DNA of 64,000 bases from Pseudomonas wenzhouensis (GTDB lineage Bacteria; Pseudomonadota; Gammaproteobacteria; Pseudomonadales; Pseudomonadaceae): NCBI RefSeq assembly GCF_021029445.1, contig NZ_CP072610.1, positions 806,001-870,000 on the forward strand, read 5' to 3'. This document shows, piece after piece, positions 1 through 8,409 of the stretch. The notes under the pieces are model-generated. The model was not told the origin of the DNA. It did no database searches and saw only the letters and a program-made list of their open reading frames with translations. The position numbers and the translations under genes were made by a program. Numbering within the stretch: the stretch's first letter is position 1; every line of letters begins with the position of its first letter.

Positions 1-175
1 TCCAGCTGCGATAACGGCCGTAATCGCGCGGTGCGGCCGGGTAGGCGCTGCGGTCGAAGGTGGTGGCCGCTTCCGGCGGGGCTGGTGGTATGGGCAGCGA
101 TTCGGCGCGGTAGGGATTCTGGCTCTGACAGGCGGCCAGCAGCGGCAGGATGAGTATGGCTATGACGGTGCGCAT
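1..175 (-). CDS. Putative outer-membrane lipoprotein, C-terminal part cut off by the window edge
   Basis: The reading frame starts at an ATG at 175 on the minus strand and runs open off the left edge, giving 58 residues. The N-terminus is a classic lipoprotein signal: MRT, a hydrophobic stretch, then LAAC with the lipidated cysteine at residue 16. The mature part is rich in Pro, Ala and Tyr and contains repeated short PxP and RDYxxY-type motifs. This resembles small DUF4136-like lipoproteins of Pseudomonas, but the diagnostic part lies outside the window, so I give no function. A membrane-anchored periplasmic role is all that can be supported. Confidence 0.7.
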   Translation of the reverse strand, partial: MRTVIAILILPLLAACQSQNPYRAESLPIPPAPPEAATTFDRSAYPAAPRDYGRYRSW

Positions 176-250
176 GGTGGTCTCCGTGGTCGCGCGCGAC
201 ATCCCGGGTGGTTTCAGGCTACGCCGGCTTGCTGGCTTCGTCCAACGCGT

Positions 251-1000
251 TCAGATCGGCCGGCATATCCAGTGCAGGTAACGGCCCAGCCCCTCGAAGC
301 TGGGGTGACGCCGATGGGCCAGCTCCATTTCCAGCAGGTCGATCAGTTCGGCCTTGGCCTGGAATGGCTGCGGCATGTAATCGTGGAATACGCGCACGCC
401 GCTACGGCTTTCGACCTGCCAGTAGGCTGCGAGTTGCGTGGCCAGTTCGCGTGGGTCGAGCGGTTGTTGGGGCGTCAGGCTCTGTTTCTCGCCGGCGAAC
501 TGCGCCTTGCGCAGCTTGCGGAAGTGGCCCTTGAGCAGGTTGCGGTAGATCAGCGCGTCCTTGTTATAGAAGGCCAGCGACAGCCAGCCGCCCTTGTTCG
601 TCAACTGGTGCAGCACCGGCAGGATGGCGGCCGGCTCGGCCAGCCATTCCAGCACGGCGTGGCACAGCACCAGGTCGAAGGGCTCCTGCAACTGGCCGGG
701 CAGTTCCTGCCAGGGCGCCTGGATGAAGGTGGCATGCTGACCCGCTTCGGTGAAACGCTGACGCGCGCCTTCGAGCATGGGTTCGGCCGGCTCAGCCAGG
801 GTGACCTGATGGCCACGCTGGGCCAGCCACAGGCTCATATGGCCGAGCCCGGCGCCCACGTCGAGTACGCGCAGCGGACGATCCGGCAGCGCTTCGGCTA
901 GGTCGGCCTGCAGCACGGCGAGGCGGATGGCACCCTTGGCGCCGCCGTAGATCCTCTCGGCGAAGCGGGTGGCGAGTTCGTCGAAGTGGCGGTCGCTCAT
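251..1000 (-). CDS. cmoM: tRNA 5-carboxymethoxyuridine methyltransferase CmoM-like SAM-dependent enzyme
   Basis: This 249-residue class I methyltransferase starts MSDRHFDELA. It has the SAM-binding motif I V-L-D-V-G-A-G-L-G-H near residue 45 and an acidic LAEPAEPM loop after strand 2, as in the SmtA/CmoM family. CmoM makes the methyl ester of 5-carboxymethoxyuridine (mcmo5U) at the wobble base of some tRNAs, acting in the cytoplasm. The chosen ATG overlaps the stop of the upstream pyrophosphohydrolase gene by 4 nt (ATGA), which indicates translational coupling. A longer frame exists upstream but lacks family similarity. Length and motifs agree with the family; exact substrate is inferred from resemblance. 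Confidence 0.85.
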   Translation of the reverse strand: MSDRHFDELATRFAERIYGGAKGAIRLAVLQADLAEALPDRPLRVLDVGAGLGHMSLWLAQRGHQVTLAEPAEPMLEGARQRFTEAGQHATFIQAPWQELPGQLQEPFDLVLCHAVLEWLAEPAAILPVLHQLTNKGGWLSLAFYNKDALIYRNLLKGHFRKLRKAQFAGEKQSLTPQQPLDPRELATQLAAYWQVESRSGVRVFHDYMPQPFQAKAELIDLLEMELAHRRHPSFEGLGRYLHWICRPI

Positions 1001-1302
1001 GTGAGGAAGCGCCGTTCGTTGTCGGCGAGCTTGTCGAGCACCGCCTGGTTCATGTCGATGCCCAACTCGCTGCACAGTTGCAGCAGATAGAGCACCACAT
1101 CGGCCACTTCCTGGCCGGCATGGGCGAGTTGTTCAGGCGGCAACTGGCGGGATTGCTCCTCGCTCAGCCACTGGAAGATTTCCACCAGTTCGGCCATTTC
1201 CACGCTGGCGGCCATGGCCAGGTTCTTCGGGCTCTGGTAACGGCGCCAGTCGTTGTGGTCGCGAATGGCGTGCATGCGCGCGGTGAGTGCAGCGATGTTC
1301 AT
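997..1302 (-). CDS. MazG-like nucleotide pyrophosphohydrolase (dCTPase/RS21-C6 type)
   Basis: A 101-residue all-helical protein starting MNIAALTARM. It contains the EExxE-like metal-binding helix as S-V-E-M-A-E-L-V-E-I (about residues 35-45) and a second acidic helix with G-Q-E-V-A-D-V-V-L-Y (about 65-75), the signature of the MazG/DCTPP1 fold that hydrolyses non-canonical or excess (d)NTPs to monophosphates. The start is set by an AGGAG sequence 8 nt upstream; the open frame extends further upstream but without family-like sequence. It forms a two-gene unit with the methyltransferase, overlapping it by 4 nt. A nucleotide-pool cleaning role is inferred from the family. Confidence 0.82.
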   Translation of the reverse strand: MNIAALTARMHAIRDHNDWRRYQSPKNLAMAASVEMAELVEIFQWLSEEQSRQLPPEQLAHAGQEVADVVLYLLQLCSELGIDMNQAVLDKLADNERRFLT

Positions 1303-1769
1303 GGTGCGGCTCCTGTCGAGCCGCATAGCTTCGGCGCGAACGTTGTGCGCTGCAAGCAGGAGCTGATTGGCCTGTTCTTCGGATGAGCGTCGTTGACGAA
1401 TGACAACCGACGCCAGGCCTGATCCGAGCGACGACATGCCGCCCATGCGCTCGCTCACCGAGGGGTAGATGCCCGGCATGCCCCAGCAGGCGGCGTCTGC
1501 TGCAACGCCTCTTCAGCAATTGCTCGTCGGAGCCGTGCTGTGGTGGCCTGTCGCGCGGCAAATCACCACAGCGCCTGTTGCGCCTTTAGCCGCTAGTCTT
1601 TCATTGCAACATTGATTCAAATCAATACCGCACGTCGCGCTTAATCTGGCAGCCGTTCGGCTGCACTGCATGTCATAAGAACAATTTCAGCTCGTGTGAC
1701 TCCAACACCTGGAGTCTGTGGCTCGGCTTTGCGTGCCGGGGCCAAGATAACCCTGAATGAGGACACCAC
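1303..1769. promoter_or_regulatory. Divergent intergenic region between the mazG-like gene and cioA
   Basis: This 467-bp stretch has no convincing gene. It must carry the minus-strand promoter for the mazG-cmoM pair and the plus-strand promoter for cioAB. The recognisable element is a perfect Anr/FNR palindrome at 1612-1625. Reading frames that cross the region are extensions of the mazG-like frame with no family resemblance. Confidence 0.5.
1612..1625 (+). promoter_or_regulatory. Anr/FNR binding site upstream of cioAB
   Basis: The sequence is TTGATTCAAATCAA, a perfect match to TTGAT-N4-ATCAA. It lies 144 bp before the cioA start codon. Anr is the oxygen-responsive regulator of Pseudomonas, and cioAB is known to be influenced by Anr in P. 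aeruginosa. The direction of control here cannot be read from sequence because the transcription start is unknown. Confidence 0.8.
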
Positions 1770-3209
1770 ATGTTCGGTCTAGAGGCGCTTGATCTCGCCC
1801 GAATCCAGTTTGCCTTCACCATTTCCTTTCACATCGTCTTCCCGGCCATCACTATCGGCCTGGCCAGTTACCTGGCGGTGCTCGAAGGGCTGTGGCTGAA
1901 AACCGGCAATACCTTGTACCGCGATCTCTACCACTTCTGGTCGAAGATCTTCGCGGTCAACTTCGGCATGGGCGTGGTTTCCGGCCTGGTCATGGCCTAT
2001 CAGTTCGGCACCAACTGGAGTGCCTTCTCCGATTTTGCCGGGGCGGTCACCGGGCCGCTCTTGACCTACGAAGTGCTCACCGCGTTCTTCCTCGAGGCAG
2101 GTTTCCTCGGCGTCATGCTGTTCGGCTGGAATCGCGTCGGGCCGGGCCTGCACTTCTTCTCCACGCTGATGGTGGCCATCGGTACGCTGATTTCGACCTT
2201 CTGGATTCTCGCCTCCAACAGCTGGATGCACACACCGCAGGGGTTCGAGATCATCGACGGGCGAGTGATTCCGGTGGACTGGTTCGCCGTGGTGTTCAAC
2301 CCCTCGTTCCCCTATCGCCTGGCGCATATGGCCACGGCGGCGTTCCTGGCTACCGCCTTCTTCGTCGGCGCCTCGGCGGCCTGGCATCTGCTGCGCGGGC
2401 GTGACAACCCGGCGATCCGCAAGATGCTCTCGATGGCGTTGTGGATGGCGCTGATCGTCGCGCCGGTGCAGGCCTTCATTGGCGATCTGCACGGCCTCAA
2501 TACCCTGAAGTACCAGCCGGCCAAGATCGCAGCCATTGAAGGGCACTGGGAGAATGTCGGTGACGAGCCGACGCCGCTGATCCTCTTCGGCTGGCCGGAT
2601 ATGGAGCGCGAGGAAACCCGCTTCAAGGTGGAGATCCCCGCACTCGGCAGCCTGATCCTCACCCACAGCCTGGACAAGCAGGTGCCGGCGCTCAAGGACT
2701 TCCCGCCGGAAGACCGGGCCAACTCCACCATCGTCTTCTGGACCTTCCGCATCATGGTTGCCATGGGCCTGATGATGATCTTCGTTGGCCTGTGGGGCAC
2801 CTGGCTGCGTCGCGGCGACCGGCTCTATACCTGCCGGCCGTTCCTGCACCTGGCGGTATGGATGGGGCCGAGCGGCATCATCGCCATCCTCGCCGGCTGG
2901 TACACCACCGAAATCGGCCGCCAGCCGTGGATCATCCATGGCCTGATGCGCACCGCCGATGCTTCGTCCGGGCACAGCGCGACGCAGTTGGGCATCACCC
3001 TGGTGCTGTTCGTGGTAGTGTATTTCGTCCTGTTCGGTGCGGGCATCGGCTACATGCTGCGTCTGGTGCGCAAGGGGCCGACGCTCGATGAAGGCAAGGA
3101 AGTGTCGTCCGGTGGCCCTGGTCAGCCGCGTACGCCGGCACGGCCGTTGTCGGCTGCCGAAGAAGGCCTGGACGATGGCGAAACCGACACCTTGCCGCAG
3201 AGGAACTGA
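1770..3209 (+). CDS. cioA: Cyanide-insensitive cytochrome bd-type quinol oxidase subunit I
   Basis: CioA/CydA, 479 residues, is the haem-carrying subunit of the bd-type oxidase that oxidises ubiquinol and reduces O2 at the inner membrane. Visible ligands and key residues are His21, Glu101, His186 and Met329 (in W-T-F-R-I-M), and the quinol-loop residues Lys252 and Glu257 in K-I-A-A-I-E-G-H-W. The Q-loop is short, lacking the insertion of E. coli CydA, which is typical of the CIO subgroup. The protein ends in a soluble tail rich in Gly, Pro, Glu and Asp. It lies 2 nt before cioB, with an Anr box upstream. Confidence 0.96.
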   Translation: MFGLEALDLARIQFAFTISFHIVFPAITIGLASYLAVLEGLWLKTGNTLYRDLYHFWSKIFAVNFGMGVVSGLVMAYQFGTNWSAFSDFAGAVTGPLLTYEVLTAFFLEAGFLGVMLFGWNRVGPGLHFFSTLMVAIGTLISTFWILASNSWMHTPQGFEIIDGRVIPVDWFAVVFNPSFPYRLAHMATAAFLATAFFVGASAAWHLLRGRDNPAIRKMLSMALWMALIVAPVQAFIGDLHGLNTLKYQPAKIAAIEGHWENVGDEPTPLILFGWPDMEREETRFKVEIPALGSLILTHSLDKQVPALKDFPPEDRANSTIVFWTFRIMVAMGLMMIFVGLWGTWLRRGDRLYTCRPFLHLAVWMGPSGIIAILAGWYTTEIGRQPWIIHGLMRTADASSGHSATQLGITLVLFVVVYFVLFGAGIGYMLRLVRKGPTLDEGKEVSSGGPGQPRTPARPLSAAEEGLDDGETDTLPQRN

Positions 3210-3211
3210 AC

Positions 3212-4219
3212 ATGGGTATCGACCTTCCGCTGATCTGGGCGGTGATCATCGCCTTCGGTGTGATGATGTATGTGGTGATGGATGGTTTCGATCTGGGCAT
3301 CGGCATCCTCTTTCCCTTCGTCCGTGACGACGGCGAGCGCGATGTGATGATGAATACCGTGGCGCCGGTCTGGGACGGCAACGAAACCTGGCTGGTGCTG
3401 GGCGGCGCGGCGCTGTTCGGCGCCTTCCCGCTGGCCTATGCGGTGGTGCTCGATGCCTTGTACCTGCCGCTGATCCTGATGCTGCTGGGGCTGATCTTCC
3501 GGGGGGTGGCCTTCGAGTTCCGCTTCAAGGCCAAGGCCGCCAAACGCCATCTGTGGGACAAGGCCTTCATCGGTGGCTCACTGACCGCGACCTTCTTCCA
3601 GGGCGTGGCGCTGGGCGCCTATATCGATGGTTTCGAGGTGGTCAACCGGCGTTTTGCCGGCGGTGCCTTCGACTGGTTCACGCCGTTCTCGGTGTTCTGC
3701 GGCCTGGCGCTGATCGCTGCCTATGCGCTGCTCGGCTGCACCTGGCTGATCATGAAGACCGAGGGGCGCCTGCAGCAGCAAATGCACGATATGGCGCGGC
3801 CGCTGGTGCTGGTGTTGCTGGGCGTGACCGGCATCGTCAGCCTGTGGACGCCTTTGGCTCACCCGGATATCGCCGAGCGCTGGTTCAGCCTGCCCAACCT
3901 GTTCTTGTTCATGCCGGTGCCGCTACTGGTGCTGCTGTGCACCTGGGCGCTGCTCAAGGCCGTGGCCGATAACGCACACTACGCGCCGTTCATCCTTACC
4001 CTGGTGCTGATCTTCCTGGGTTACAGCGGCCTGGCCATCAGCCTGTGGCCGAACGTCATCCCGCCGTCGATCAGCATCTGGGATGCCGCCGCGCCGCCGC
4101 AGAGCCAGGGCTTCATGCTGGTGGGCGCGCTGTTCATCATCCCCTTCATTCTCATGTACACCGCCTGGAGCTACTACGTGTTTCGCGGCAAGGTGACGGT
4201 GGATGATGGTTATCACTGA
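3212..4219 (+). CDS. cioB: Cyanide-insensitive cytochrome bd-type quinol oxidase subunit II
   Basis: CioB/CydB has 335 residues and is an integral membrane protein with about eight or nine hydrophobic helices. It starts at an ATG two bases after the cioA stop. The N-terminal M-D-G-F-D-L-G and W-D-G-N-E-T-W-L-V motifs are the conserved CydB signatures. It pairs with CioA to form the haem-copper-independent oxidase that keeps respiration running in cyanide or at low oxygen. Its last bases overlap possible start codons of the next small gene, which supports a three-gene operon. Confidence 0.95.
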   Translation: MGIDLPLIWAVIIAFGVMMYVVMDGFDLGIGILFPFVRDDGERDVMMNTVAPVWDGNETWLVLGGAALFGAFPLAYAVVLDALYLPLILMLLGLIFRGVAFEFRFKAKAAKRHLWDKAFIGGSLTATFFQGVALGAYIDGFEVVNRRFAGGAFDWFTPFSVFCGLALIAAYALLGCTWLIMKTEGRLQQQMHDMARPLVLVLLGVTGIVSLWTPLAHPDIAERWFSLPNLFLFMPVPLLVLLCTWALLKAVADNAHYAPFILTLVLIFLGYSGLAISLWPNVIPPSISIWDAAAPPQSQGFMLVGALFIIPFILMYTAWSYYVFRGKVTVDDGYH

Positions 4220-4229
4220 GAACGCAGCC

Positions 4230-4376
4230 ATGACCGAAACCGAAGAGAAGAAACCGCTGTGGCAGCGTCTGGTGTGGCTGGTGCTGATCTGGGCCTGCAG
4301 CGTCACTGCGCTGGGTGTGGTGGCCTGGCTGTTGCGCCAGTTCATGAGTGCGGCGGGGTTGGGTACACCGGGCTGA
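4230..4376 (+). CDS. DUF2474 small membrane protein, probable third CIO subunit
   Basis: A 48-residue protein, MTETEEKKPLWQ followed by one hydrophobic helix (about residues 12-37) and a short tail. DUF2474 proteins are found directly after cioAB and are thought to play a part like CydX in E. coli, stabilising the oxidase. The start is uncertain: in-frame ATGs at 4203 and 4206, inside the end of cioB and preceded by AAGGTG, would add eight or nine residues. Either choice keeps the helix. The close coupling to cioB supports a function in the same complex. Confidence 0.8.
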   Translation: MTETEEKKPLWQRLVWLVLIWACSVTALGVVAWLLRQFMSAAGLGTPG

Positions 4377-4445
4377 ACCCTGGTTGATCCGTCACCCCCG
4401 CTTGTTCCCATACTGGCCTCCTTTCTCCGCAATCCGGGAGGCCCG

Positions 4446-5888
4446 ATGTTCGCCCTTAGCGACACTCTGCAGCGGCGTTTTGCTGCGCTGAAATCCACCG
4501 CCGACTTCTGCTCGCTGCGTTATGTGCAGGAGAGCCGGGAATCCTACTGGGTGAGGCGGCATGTGGCGCAGGTGCCTTCTTTCGTTGACGATGGCGGTGC
4601 CATGCTCACCGTGCGCATTGGCGGTGTCGAAGCTTATGCGGCCACCAGCGATCTCAGCCAGGTCGGCTTGCAGGCCGCGCTGGAGCGAGCCGAGCAGATG
4701 GCTCGCGCACTGGCCGGGCATAACCTGTTGAGCCTCGTTGACCTGCCGCAACCTGCCGAACAGGCCGATGATGTGATGCCGGGTTACCAGCAGCCGCTGG
4801 CCAGTGCCGCGCACTGGTTCGAGTTGCTGATGGCCGAGTCGGCGTTGATTCCCCGCGATGCACGTCTGGTCGATAGCCATGTTGGGCTGACCTTTACCGA
4901 TCACGAGCAGATCTACCTCAACAGCGCAGGCGCTTGCCTGCGTCGTGCCCAGCGCTATGTCTTTCCGCAAGTGGGTGTTACCGCCAGCGATGATCGAGAT
5001 AGCCAGAGCCGCAGTTTCGGCGGCACCCATCTGGCGCGGCAGGGTGGTGCCGAGGTGCTGCAGCAGTTGGGCGTGATCGGCAGCGCTGCGCGTATCGCCG
5101 ACGAGGCGTTGCAACTACTGCTGGCGCCCAACACGCCAAGCGGTGCGCGCGATCTGCTGCTGATGCCGGATCAGATGATCCTGCAGATTCACGAATCCAT
5201 CGGCCACCCGCTGGAGTTGGACCGCATCCTCGGTGACGAGCGCAACTTCGCCGGTACCAGCTTCATTCGCCAGGAGGATTTCGGTCATTACCAGTACGGC
5301 TCGCCATTGCTCAACGTGACCTTCGATCCGGGTGTGCCAGGCGAGCTGGCCAGCTACCGCCATGACGACTACGGCACCCCAGCGCAGCGCGAATACTTGA
5401 TCCGCGATGGCATCCTTCAGCGTCCGCTCGGCGGTGCGCTGTCGCAGTGGCGCAGCGGGCTGCCGGGTGTCGCCAACAGCCGCGCCTGCAGTTGGAATCG
5501 ACCGCCCATCGACCGTATGGCCAATCTCAATCTGGAACCGGGTGAGCAGAGCCTGGCCGAGCTGATCGGCGGCATCGAGCGCGGCATCCTGATGAGCAAC
5601 AACCGCTCCTGGTCGATCGACGATGCGCGCAACAAATTCCAGTTCGGCTGCGAGTGGGGCCAGTTGATCGAAAACGGCGAACTCAAGGGCGTGGTGAAGA
5701 ATCCCAATTATCGCGGCATCAGCTCGGGCTTCTGGCGCAACCTCAAGGCGGTCGGCGACGCCTGCACCTTCGAGGTGATGGGCACGCCCTATTGCGGCAA
5801 GGGCGAACCCAATCAGGTGATCCGCGTCGGGCATGCCTCGCCGGCCTGTGTATTCGCCGATATCGACGTTTTTGGAGGGGCGGCCTGA
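4446..5888 (+). CDS. TldD-family metalloprotease subunit (second-type TldD)
   Basis: A 480-residue member of the TldD/PmbA (U62) family. The zinc-binding HExxxH motif is present as H249-E-S-I-G-H254, and a Cys in the conserved C-terminal G-T-P-Y-C-G-K-G context can supply a third ligand. TldD with its inactive partner TldE/PmbA forms a hexameric or heterodimeric protease that cleaves unfolded peptides and matures some ribosomal peptides. The motif context (HESIGHPLELDR) differs from my memory of the housekeeping E. coli TldD, so this may be a paralogous copy. Its stop overlaps the start of the partner gene (TGATG), which implies obligate co-expression. Confidence 0.85.
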   Translation: MFALSDTLQRRFAALKSTADFCSLRYVQESRESYWVRRHVAQVPSFVDDGGAMLTVRIGGVEAYAATSDLSQVGLQAALERAEQMARALAGHNLLSLVDLPQPAEQADDVMPGYQQPLASAAHWFELLMAESALIPRDARLVDSHVGLTFTDHEQIYLNSAGACLRRAQRYVFPQVGVTASDDRDSQSRSFGGTHLARQGGAEVLQQLGVIGSAARIADEALQLLLAPNTPSGARDLLLMPDQMILQIHESIGHPLELDRILGDERNFAGTSFIRQEDFGHYQYGSPLLNVTFDPGVPGELASYRHDDYGTPAQREYLIRDGILQRPLGGALSQWRSGLPGVANSRACSWNRPPIDRMANLNLEPGEQSLAELIGGIERGILMSNNRSWSIDDARNKFQFGCEWGQLIENGELKGVVKNPNYRGISSGFWRNLKAVGDACTFEVMGTPYCGKGEPNQVIRVGHASPACVFADIDVFGGAA

Positions 5889-7207
5889 TGGATGCTCGTC
5901 AGCATTTCACCGCGTTGCTGGAGTATTTGCAGGCGCAAGTCGTGGGCGAGGAGGGTTTTACCCTGGTCTACGGCGCCGAGGTTTCCAGCTTTATCCGCTT
6001 CAACCAGGGGCAGGTGCGTCAGGCTGGGCAGGTGCAGCAGGTCTACGTCACCTTGTCGCTGTACCAGGGCCAGCGCCATGCCGAGCACAAGCTGGCGCTC
6101 AGTGGTGTGCTCGATGAAGATGTACCCCTGCTGCTGCAAGCGCTGCAGCGCCTGCGTGGCATGCTGCCAACTCTGAGCGAGGATCCGTATCTGCGCCTGA
6201 ATCGTCAGGCCTGGCGCAGCGAATCCATGGGCGAAGCGATTGCGCTGGATAGCGCGGCCATGGCGCAGCAGATCGTCGCTGCGGCGGCTGGCCTGGATCT
6301 GGTCGGCTTTCTCGCCTTGGGGCCGCAGTACCAGGGCTTCGCCAGCTCCTGGGGCGCTTTCGGCTGGTATGCCGCCAGCAGCTTCAACTTCGAGTTCAGT
6401 CTGTTTCACGGCAACGGCCAGGCGGTGAAAAGCGCTTATGCCGGTGAGCAGTGGGACGCTCAGGCGTTCGCCCGCAATCTCGACAGCGCGCGACAACAAC
6501 TGGCGTTTCTCGGCCGTCCGGCCAAGGCGTTGCAACCGGGCGCTTATCGCGCCTATCTGGCGCCGGCAGCGCTGGAAGAGCTGGTCAGCCTATGCTGCTG
6601 GGGCTTCGGTGCGCAGGCGCTGGCTTCGGGCGGCAGCCCCTTGCAGCGGCTGTTCGGCGGCAAGGCCGAACTCAACACCCAGGTGACCGTGGACGAGCGT
6701 ATCGAAGGTGGCCTGGCTCCGGCCTTCACGGCAGAGGGGCCACGCCAGCCGCTGCGCCTGATCGATCGTGGCCGTCCTGGCGAACGCCTGGTCAGTTCGC
6801 GCAGCGCTGCCGAGTACGGCCTGACCGCCAATGGTGCCGGACGCGGCGAATACCCGTTGTCACTGCACATGCACGGCGGTGATCTGGATGAGCGCGAGGT
6901 GCTGCAGCGCCTCGGCACGGGTCTGTATATCGGTAACCTGTGGTATGGCAACTTCTCCGACCTGCCGGCCGGGCGCCTGACCGGTATGACCCGCTTTGCC
7001 ACCTTCTGGGTCGAGGACGGGCAGATCCAGGCGCCGGTCAACACCATGCGCTTCGATGATTCGCTGTTCGACTGCCTCGGCCCGCAACTCGAAGCCCTGA
7101 CCCGCGAGCCCGAACTGCTGCTGCCCGGCGGCACCTACGGCGCCCGGCAGACCGGCTCGATGGCGCTGCCGGGGGCATTGCTGTCGCGCTTTACCCTGAC
7201 CTTGTAG
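5888..7207 (+). CDS. PmbA/TldE-family partner of the adjacent TldD-like protease
   Basis: A 439-residue TldE/PmbA-type protein without a zinc HExxxH motif, as expected for the non-catalytic partner. The chosen ATG overlaps the TGA of the TldD-like gene; the open frame upstream of it is only overlap in another frame. Family hallmarks include the N-terminal region with G-A-E-V-S-S-F-I-R-F-N-Q and the C-terminal L-P-A-G-R-L-T-G-M-T-R-F segment. The gene ends 5 bp before the convergent rlmG stop. In E. coli the two subunits are encoded far apart; here they are one operon. Confidence 0.84.
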   Translation: MDARQHFTALLEYLQAQVVGEEGFTLVYGAEVSSFIRFNQGQVRQAGQVQQVYVTLSLYQGQRHAEHKLALSGVLDEDVPLLLQALQRLRGMLPTLSEDPYLRLNRQAWRSESMGEAIALDSAAMAQQIVAAAAGLDLVGFLALGPQYQGFASSWGAFGWYAASSFNFEFSLFHGNGQAVKSAYAGEQWDAQAFARNLDSARQQLAFLGRPAKALQPGAYRAYLAPAALEELVSLCCWGFGAQALASGGSPLQRLFGGKAELNTQVTVDERIEGGLAPAFTAEGPRQPLRLIDRGRPGERLVSSRSAAEYGLTANGAGRGEYPLSLHMHGGDLDEREVLQRLGTGLYIGNLWYGNFSDLPAGRLTGMTRFATFWVEDGQIQAPVNTMRFDDSLFDCLGPQLEALTREPELLLPGGTYGARQTGSMALPGALLSRFTLTL

Positions 7208-7212
7208 GTGGC

Positions 7213-8340
7213 TTACTTGCTCGCCTTGAGCACCACGAACTTCGGGTTGGCCGCCACCTGCTCGACGCCACGGAACAGCCGCGCCAGCTTGGCGTGATAG
7301 CCCAGGTGGCGGTTGCCGACGATCCACAGTTCGCCGCCGGTCACCAGTGCCGCGCGGGCCTGCTGGAACATGCGCCAGGCGAGAAAATCACCGACCACCT
7401 GCTGCTGATGGAACGGCGGGTTGCACAGCACCAGATCCAGCGAGTCGGCCGGCTGCTCGGCCAGGCCGTCGCCTGCGCGGATCATCACTGCTCGCTCACC
7501 GAGCGCCGCCAGCCAGTTTTCCTGCGCCGACTGCACGGCCATATAGGACTCGTCCACCAGCGTCAGTTGCGCCTGCGGGCTGCCCAGCGCGTAGGCGATG
7601 CCGAGCACGCCGTTGCCGCAGCCCAGATCGGCGACGCGGCGTGCGTCGAGATGGCGTGGCAGGTGCGGCAGTAAGGCGCGGGTGCCGATGTCCAGGCCGT
7701 CGCGGCAGAACACGTTGGCGTGGTTAACCAGCTCCAGCGCCGGTTTATCCAGGCGATAGCGGCTCGGGTAGGGCGAGCGTGGCGCGGCCTTGGCCTCAGG
7801 CGTGGCGCTGAGCAGGCGGGCTTTCTTCACCGCCAGCGAGGCCTGCACCGGGCCGATGTATTGCTCCAGCAGATCGCCCGCCGCGCGCGGCAGGTGCTTG
7901 ATCATCGCCCCGGCAATCACCCGAGCGCCCGGCGCCAGTTGGCCGTGCAGGCGGATCAGTTGTTCTTCCAGCAGCGCCAGGGTCTTGGGCACGCGAATCA
8001 GCACCCAGTCGAACGGCCCTTGCGGCGTTTCGCTACTCGGCAAAAAAGTGACTGTGTCGCTACTCAGGCCATTGCTGGCGAGGTTTTTCTGCAGGGCGAG
8101 AAAGCCCAGGTGCGAATCGCTGCTGCTGGTCACCTGGTAGTGCCCGGCCAGCGAGCAGGCGAGGGCGCCGAAGTTGTCATTGAGCAGCAGCACGCGGCTA
8201 CCGGCTTCGATGCCGTGCTCATGCAGATGAGCCAGCAGGTATTCATCGGCTGCGTCGAAGGCTTGCAGCGGCTCGTTAGGCTGGTGCGGTTGGCGTTGCA
8301 GATGATCAAGGCTGGCGAAGGGTGTGTCGAGAGTAGGCAT
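7213..8340 (-). CDS. rlmG: 23S rRNA (guanine-1835-N2)-methyltransferase RlmG
   Basis: A 375-residue protein with two methyltransferase-like halves. The C-terminal half holds the active site with a D-L-G-C-G-N-G-V-L-G SAM motif (about residue 237) and the N-P-P-F motif (in L-C-N-P-P-F-H-Q-Q-Q) used for exocyclic amine methylation. RlmG modifies m2G1835 in 23S rRNA before 50S assembly is complete. The degenerate N-terminal half probably binds RNA. Length fits the E. coli enzyme. It is convergent with the pmbA-like gene and divergent from fpr. Confidence 0.92.
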   Translation of the reverse strand: MPTLDTPFASLDHLQRQPHQPNEPLQAFDAADEYLLAHLHEHGIEAGSRVLLLNDNFGALACSLAGHYQVTSSSDSHLGFLALQKNLASNGLSSDTVTFLPSSETPQGPFDWVLIRVPKTLALLEEQLIRLHGQLAPGARVIAGAMIKHLPRAAGDLLEQYIGPVQASLAVKKARLLSATPEAKAAPRSPYPSRYRLDKPALELVNHANVFCRDGLDIGTRALLPHLPRHLDARRVADLGCGNGVLGIAYALGSPQAQLTLVDESYMAVQSAQENWLAALGERAVMIRAGDGLAEQPADSLDLVLCNPPFHQQQVVGDFLAWRMFQQARAALVTGGELWIVGNRHLGYHAKLARLFRGVEQVAANPKFVVLKASK

Positions 8341-8409
8341 GCAAACCTTCGGTGTTTGTCGGCGGTCGATTGCGCCAGACTGGGCAGGTATTCAAAGGAG
8401 GAGGCGATT

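Noticed and set aside
1303..1561. Upstream extension of the mazG-like frame and a second minus frame
   Set aside because: The family N-terminus and an AGGAG site mark 1302 as start; extension lacks similarity.
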